Positions 58,184 through 64,000 of a DNA stretch of 64,000 nt are shown here, piece after piece. The stretch covers positions 269,796,062-269,860,061 of the forward strand of contig CM041779.1 of NCBI GenBank assembly GCA_023374045.1, in the 5' to 3' direction. The position numbers and the translations under genes were made by a program. Every line of letters begins with the position of its first letter. The first letter of the stretch is position 1. Origin of the DNA: Limonium bicolor. Taxonomy: Eukaryota > Streptophyta > Magnoliopsida > Caryophyllales > Plumbaginaceae. Under the pieces are notes generated by a model. That model had not been told where the DNA came from and made no database searches. It saw only the letters and a program-made list of their open reading frames with translations.

Positions 58184-61100
58184 AAATCTACCCCCCTTAG
58201 GAACTTTGTCCTCAAAGTTGGTGATCTAATGGTTACTCTCATGGGCACTCTATGCCAAGGTTATAATACATGTATAACCTTACAGACTCCACAAGTCAGT
58301 CACATTCATACTACACATACTACACACAAATCACAGCATGTATAGCAATCAAAAATACTCTTTTACTCTCTCCATGGATTCGGTCCGAAGACAAGAAGGC
58401 ACTACAGTCCTCGAATCCATATCGAGTAATCTACTACTGATCCCTCAGGTACCGGTCACGTTGAACACTTACTCTTTCTGGTTCACGGCCGTTTCATGAC
58501 AAATGGGCACTTACTCTCTCTGGCCCACGGTCCCTCGGTTCTGATCAAAACGTTACACATATACATATCCTCAGGCACTCTGGTTGACTCACTCAACACA
58601 GGAACATCTCAGGGTACTCTCCCCGTCCCGCTGCCTTTGGAAAAATCACACACTGACACCCCCCAACCGGTCACTTAGGACCGCCGCACGTACGGTGTAA
58701 TGGTTTCAAAACTAATACTCGCCCACCGTTCTACCGGTCATCAAGACTTAAGGCTCAGCCATCGGCGGGTGATAGCGGTTTCAAAACCAGTTTTTTTTTT
58801 GTTTCCATCTTCACACTTGAAGAAAATTCTTTTTCAAAATCTGTTTGAAAATTCTTTTTAAAACATCACACAACTCCAAATCAGATTTATGGTAGCTGTA
58901 TCTTTCTTAGCGTGATTACTTGTGACCACTATAGGGAGCTTCAGGAATCATCTAACCCTGATGTGATCAGCATCAGTGTTGAACTATCCTTCCACCCCAA
59001 TTTGTGTTCGGTTTCCCTTGATCGCTAGCAGACCAAGTTCCACCTCCCACGTCAGTTTCAAACAATCAGATAGTCAAACATTTTTGTTTTCTATCTTTTA
59101 CTCTTTCTAGTCATATTCACGAAACAATTCGTTTCAATTAATCTCTAGTTCCTAGTACTTAGGTCATTTGTCATTCTCATTGCTTCACTACTTTACCTAG
59201 GTATTCCATACTTATGGCTTCATTTACTCAAATTGTTGCTCAATTTAAAACATAAATACAACTCCAAAGGATGGAACTCACTCCATCTATCATTCTCAAA
59301 TAAAATCACCTAGGGAACTCACTCCCTCTTAGGTTACACATCGGTTTCATGCCGATTCATACTCATCATATCTCATGTCTAATCTCACTAGACATATACT
59401 ATAGGGATTCTCATTCCCCAGGAGTTTCTCTACTCCTCTTTTCATATTTATTACATACACATTACTCGCATCTCTCATGCACCATACTCATACTTACGCG
59501 ATGAATGGGTAGACATGTTTATGTAACATGAGTTCCAATCATCAAAACAATTTCTTTTTGTGCTATGCACATAGTAGTTTACGCACCAATACGTAAAACA
59601 TACTCTAAGCGGTTTCTCGCCCTACCCCCCTTAAAAGGGGTTACGCCCGCGTAACCAACCATATGTTATCACTGAACATTGGTTCATTAATTCGAGTATT
59701 ATGAAGTGTTTTAACTTCAATACGGTTAATTAACTCATAACCGGGTTCGGTTCTAGCCTCTAAGGCTTCAAGGGGTTTATGACATAGGTATACTTAACCC
59801 TGAATCACGGTCCACAAGCTTCTGCTGCGTGACCTGATAACTAGAGCTTAATTTGCTCTTTGGTATTCTCAATGTATATCAATCGTCGCTTGGTATCTCT
59901 TACCGTATGCGAATTCGATGAGTTTAGATTGTCTCTCCAGTTCTCTGGGAATCTATTTCGTATAACACTGTATACCTTTGTGATTATTCACTTATTTTTC
60001 CCGACTTGTTGTCGGTTGAGGTCAAGCTACTACTTAGCATGTAGTGCTTCCTCGTTTAATAGTGGCTCATGGATTATGTTTGTTTCTTGGTTCTGTACCA
60101 GAGTTCTTCATTCATACTACTCTGCATTTTTCCACATATCGATCCTGGGCCCTGTGGGTTACTGCCCACGTTCTTCGTGCATCTTTGGCCAACGGCCGCA
60201 CGGTTATCTCTCTAATTCTCACTCAACAGGCTTCGTTGACATTTCTCAATTCCTGGCTCTCCCACTCGATCATTACCGCACAAGTGCAATACCAAAACAC
60301 TCAGTCATACAGAGTGCAGAAGCGTAAACCCTTGACAGTAAATCTCTCATGGGATAGGAATGATTATGTCTCCTATACCATATTTCTCATCAGCTTCATA
60401 TCACTAACTAGTTAACTCTTTCAACGGTCGCTTACTGCGTACCTTGTTCTACTCGTTACAACATTTGTTTACATGGCATCCGCTACTACTTTAGCTTCTA
60501 CTCATGTACTCCCGCCATTTACACTATGGCTTGCCATTCACTTGGCTCAATATTATACGCTATATTTTTTTTTTATCTCTCTGCGCACTTGCGCGCTGCT
60601 TGCTCTGCAGTTCATATTGCACGCATACAGTGTTTACTACTCAACCGATTACTCTTCGCTTCGAATTGCTGCTATCGAGGTTCCTCTTTATACTCTACTA
60701 TGTTCATATACTCATTGGCAATATACACATGCTCAAGTTTTACTACACCGCTCTAGCGGTTTCACATTACATACTTAGGTGGTAGCCTTTCTCTGGAGGA
60801 TTCACGCAAATGCCGCTCCATAGGCCCCATAATAACAAGTGGTATCCCCACTCTAAGGTAGTGGTTCATTCACCACTGTTCCTCTTATGCCTCTATGCAT
60901 AGGTTTACAACGTTTGGATCTACGTATTGTAGTTGGTTTTATCGGCTTACAAGCCACCTTGCCTCGAGTCATGCTCCATGCGGCTGTTTATATAGGTTTC
61001 TTCTTCTCCGTATGCCATTAAATGGTTAGGAGGTATTTATGGGCTCTTTGATATGGTTGTCTCACCACTCTTCCGTACTTGGAAGGCCCTTTTTTTTACT

Positions 61101-63190
61101 AGGTATTAATTCATGCCCTCTAGCAATTTAGGGTATCCGTGTTACAAGGGATCCCTTCGGGTTTTACCCGAGTGTTTGCTTAAACACTTGTGTTCTCAAC
61201 ACGATGTTTCGTTCAAGTACTGTTGACTCCGGCACCCTTCTCGGATTGCTCCTGGGTGTTACTGAGTAATGCCATTACATCTGGCTTGTACTTATGGTTA
61301 TGTTCAGTTGTGACTTCGCCTTGCGGCTATGTCCTTGACTATCCCGTTTAGGGTTGTAATGTCTCTCATTATTGGGTAGATCCTTGGTACCTTCTAATAC
61401 CTTCTAGGTCAGGTCATTATTCTCTTCAGTGAGGTATAATGTGGGAATTCTATCCCGTTTATCGTACATCAATAAGTTCATTTAGGCATTCGCCGTATTG
61501 TTTACACTGGTATTCACCCAGTTATTGGTATTTCCTGAGACATATCCAATGTCTGTACTTAATACTCTGTGCTTCTCGCACTTCTTAACGTTATGTTCTT
61601 AGATCCATCATCTTACTGGATTCTTGACTCCCTTAACTTGGTAAGCTTCCTTGTATTCTTCGATCATTCGAGATATCCAACTGTCTTGGTTTGAATTGGC
61701 TCTTTCGTCCGTAGTATGGAGTGGCTACTTCCCGTGTCCGTACTCTACTTGTATACATACATGGAGTATCTTATTGATACGTTACCACCTACCCGACTAA
61801 CTCATAATTGGTCTGTCAGGCCCGCAAGCTCCTTCGGAGTGCGGTCGTTCCATGTCTCGTTTAGTATACTGTAGTGTCGGTCACACCCTAAGTGAAGTAT
61901 TCTGTTGCCAACTCCTCTTATATGTCCTATGATAACTTACCGTCATTCTCTGGTTTGGTTTTTAAAAATTTGGGGGTTTTGGAAAATTTCATGCTTTGAA
62001 GAAAAGTTTGAGTCTTGAAAGTAAACTCTTTGCGGCATTTCAATGCCGGTTGCTTCTTACCAGGTCTAGCCTCTTGCTGACCGGTATATTCTTTATACAG
62101 TGGTCAGGCCTTTAGGCCTTTCCAAGGTTTCATTTCAGAATTTTTAGGGTTCGTGGTGCTATATTGGCTTCATTCTTCGCCATCCTGGTACTTTGCTAAG
62201 TACTGATAGCTTGTCAAAGCTCCTCTTAGCTGTCCGTTATACTGCACTTGCCGAGGCAAGTGCGCGGTACAGGCGGTTTTTGGGTTAACTCATACCGGTC
62301 ACGGTATTGTTCACATTGTTTTGGTAGCCTCGTTGGCTCTTCCTTGATCCCCTAGTTGGATAACTGCTCCTTGGAGCTGATTCTCATTCCTCTTGACATG
62401 ACTGTCGTTCATTTAGGAGCTCCTCCACTCTCGGAGTTCCTTAATTACTTAGTGCTTTTCTACCTCGTTGCTCGTTCCCACATCTTTACTGTGGTTACCG
62501 AGGTAAAGTCATTTAGGCACTACTTCTGTAGTCCCATTCGGGTATATCCCGTAGTTATGCTCGTAGCTGTCTAAGCTATATCAGTTAAGTATTGCAATCT
62601 CTTTGGGTGTGGCAGGGTGGGTGTACCTACTCTTGACTAGATTCTTAGTGAATGTATACCGTTGGTGGTATATTAACTATGGCGGTCCGTAGACATGTGT
62701 CCCGGTTCCGTTAGTTCTCATGAATCCGCCTTGTTGCGCGGTTGGTGCTCCTTTTGTGCTGCTCGACCAGCTGGGTTCTCGCGACTGCTAAGCATGTCGC
62801 CCCAGGCTGCCACAAATTCTGGTCTCCTTGGATTAGGATGTCTCGTTCCCCGCCATTAAGTGCGGTTATTGTCGTTCCAGCGGGATCCGTCTCCGGGATT
62901 TCCGGTTCTCGGGATCTACCGCATGACAGGTTCTGGTTCATATTGAGATATTAAATAACTGCCAGATTGGGTTTCCCCGTCTCTCTGGCGTTCTTCCCAA
63001 GCTTTCAATGCGGGGGTTGTGGAGGGCGGGTATGGTATTGTAGGTATCCAGATCATACTGGAAGTTCCTATCTAGCGCATCTCTCACGCTACCACTCAAC
63101 CCTAGCCCTAAGTCTCTATATCCTAACTCGGTATTTCCTAAGCTCGGTATTTCCAGTCATCAGAGCGATACTTCGCTCTGATACCATTTT
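58184..63190 (-). other. Internal domain, array unit 3 (non-coding)
   Basis: 5,007 bp, very close to unit 1 and retaining both purine modules, both conserved blocks and the primer-binding site hairpin. No gene. Confidence 0.8.
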
Positions 63191-64000
63191 TGTAACACCC
63201 CAACCGTAATCTCATCATTACCTCTTAAACTTCTAATACTCTTACTCGCACAGCGGAACTCTTACAACGAGGGGTGAAACACGCCGTTAGCCACCCATGT
63301 GGCTAACCAGGCCTTTCTTACATACCGTAACGGTCTGATGAACTGGAACAACCGAGTACTTCATACAAATACAATACTCAATCATATCTCTACTATACCG
63401 AGTCTACATATACGGATGCCGATAACATACTCGGACTTACACCTCATTCAAACGCATAAGTAATTACAATCTAACTACCCATGCTCACAGCTCCCCGTCC
63501 TACTCTCTCGAACGGTGGTCAGCTTCAAGTACCTGCACACTAAAAACGTTCCCCCTAGGGGGTCAGCTTACGCTGCGCATGAAATTCGCATATACCGCGT
63601 GCTAACCGCGGTACGCCGACTACTTTGGGTCGGATATACATGGAGTTCATTTTAATCAAACAACATGCATCATGGCAATACAATATATATGTATATCACA
63701 CAAGGAATCTACATCCAATCACGGAACACGATTCCTAACTAACATAACAATGTTGTTAGTGGTAACTGGTTACTCTTAGGCATTGAGGGTTATTCCTCAC
63801 TATGCCTTGTTTACTTATTCAATACCTCACCCGCTCTCTCGGGTTACTATTCGTATACTCACCCATTCTCTTGGGCTACTCATTCTTATACTTACCCATT
63901 CTCTCGGGTTACTCATACTTATACTCACTCACCCTTTCTCTCGGGTTATTTATACTCATTATCTCACCCACACTCTTGGGTTATTCATACTCAAGCTCTT
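63191..64000 (-). repeat. Array LTR D (partial, cut by the window end)
   Basis: First 810 bp of a fourth LTR, up to the 33-bp minisatellite. It shows that the array continues to the right. Confidence 0.85.

Larger units (their letters stand above)
35457..64000 (-). mobile_element. Tandem array of a LARD-like LTR retrotransposon (3 full units plus a partial LTR)
   Basis: LTR starts (plus-strand TGTAACACCCCAACCGG, in one copy shortened to TGTAACCCCAACCGG) occur at 35457, 44729, 53970 and 63191, giving periods of 9,272, 9,241 and 9,221 bp. Each is followed by the same 4.2-kb LTR and, in the first three, a 5.0-kb internal region. Neighbouring units share a single LTR, so this is LTR-internal-LTR-internal rather than separate insertions. 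There is no target duplication between units. All units are on the minus strand. The right end is outside the window. Confidence 0.9.

Overview
The window is repeat DNA from a flowering-plant nuclear genome, most likely a eudicot. I see no cellular gene with an intact reading frame. Nearly everything is LTR retrotransposon sequence of two kinds. One is a Tat/Ogre-like Ty3/Gypsy family with very long LTRs starting TGTAGACACC and a primer-binding site TGGCGACTC. The other is a group of related families whose LTRs carry the end TGTTACA and the primer-binding site TGGTATCAGAGC (initiator tRNA-Met type), as in Tekay/Del-like chromoviruses. All assignments come from terminal motifs, primer-binding sites, polypurine tracts, target-site duplications and one Gag; no database search was possible.

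Layout. (1) 1-533: tandem repeats and a polypurine tract, read as the 3' end of a Tat-like internal region. (2) 531-12538: a nearly perfect 12-kb palindrome made of two long LTRs with their leaders, head to head (531-6530 and 6588-12538) around a 57-bp spacer. Each arm contains a promoter-like, gene-derived-looking segment, tRNA-like modules, a cluster of W-box cores and several simple or tandem repeats. (3) 12539-18186: internal-region remnant with polypurine tract, a 5.2-kb LTR (12752-17955), primer-binding site and leader of a Gag-only element. (4) 18187-19163 and 34869-35303: the two halves of that element's gag, with three short spliceosomal-type introns and no pol behind it. (5) 19164-34868: a 15.7-kb non-coding element, minus strand, inserted inside gag with an exact 5-bp target duplication (GCTCG). 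It resembles a LARD (large retrotransposon derivative): 5-kb LTRs and a 5.7-kb internal domain without gag or pol. (6) 35457-64000: a head-to-tail array, minus strand, of a second LARD-like family. Its 4.2-kb LTRs and 5.0-kb internal regions alternate with a period of about 9.2 kb, neighbouring units share LTRs, and the array runs off the window.

The most interesting theme is that two diverged, apparently protein-free families (4 and 6 kb apart in sequence space, not alignable over most of their length) keep the same ordered set of short RNA-like elements. These are a 10-bp hairpin that encloses the primer-binding site and shows a compensatory pair change, an 8-bp GCACTTGC stem about 1 kb downstream, and two copies each of a module of 18-nt hairpin plus AAGGGGGGTAG tract (one at the true 3' polypurine tract, one about 1.5 kb upstream like a central polypurine tract). 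A few conserved non-coding blocks lie between them. This is what one would expect if these elements replicate in trans on proteins of a partner and are selected only as RNA templates. The intron-bearing, pol-less gag is a second unusual feature, because introns should be lost on each round of reverse transcription.

The elements probably work as a dependent set: the Gag-only element could supply capsid protein, while polymerase and integrase must come from autonomous relatives elsewhere in the genome. The repeated pattern of an LTR flanked by internal sequence on both sides (Tat-like, Gag-only element and the array) points to frequent LTR-LTR recombination. Scattered single-base indels in the middle array unit suggest that part of the sequence may be imperfectly polished, so the array length and copy differences should be treated with care.
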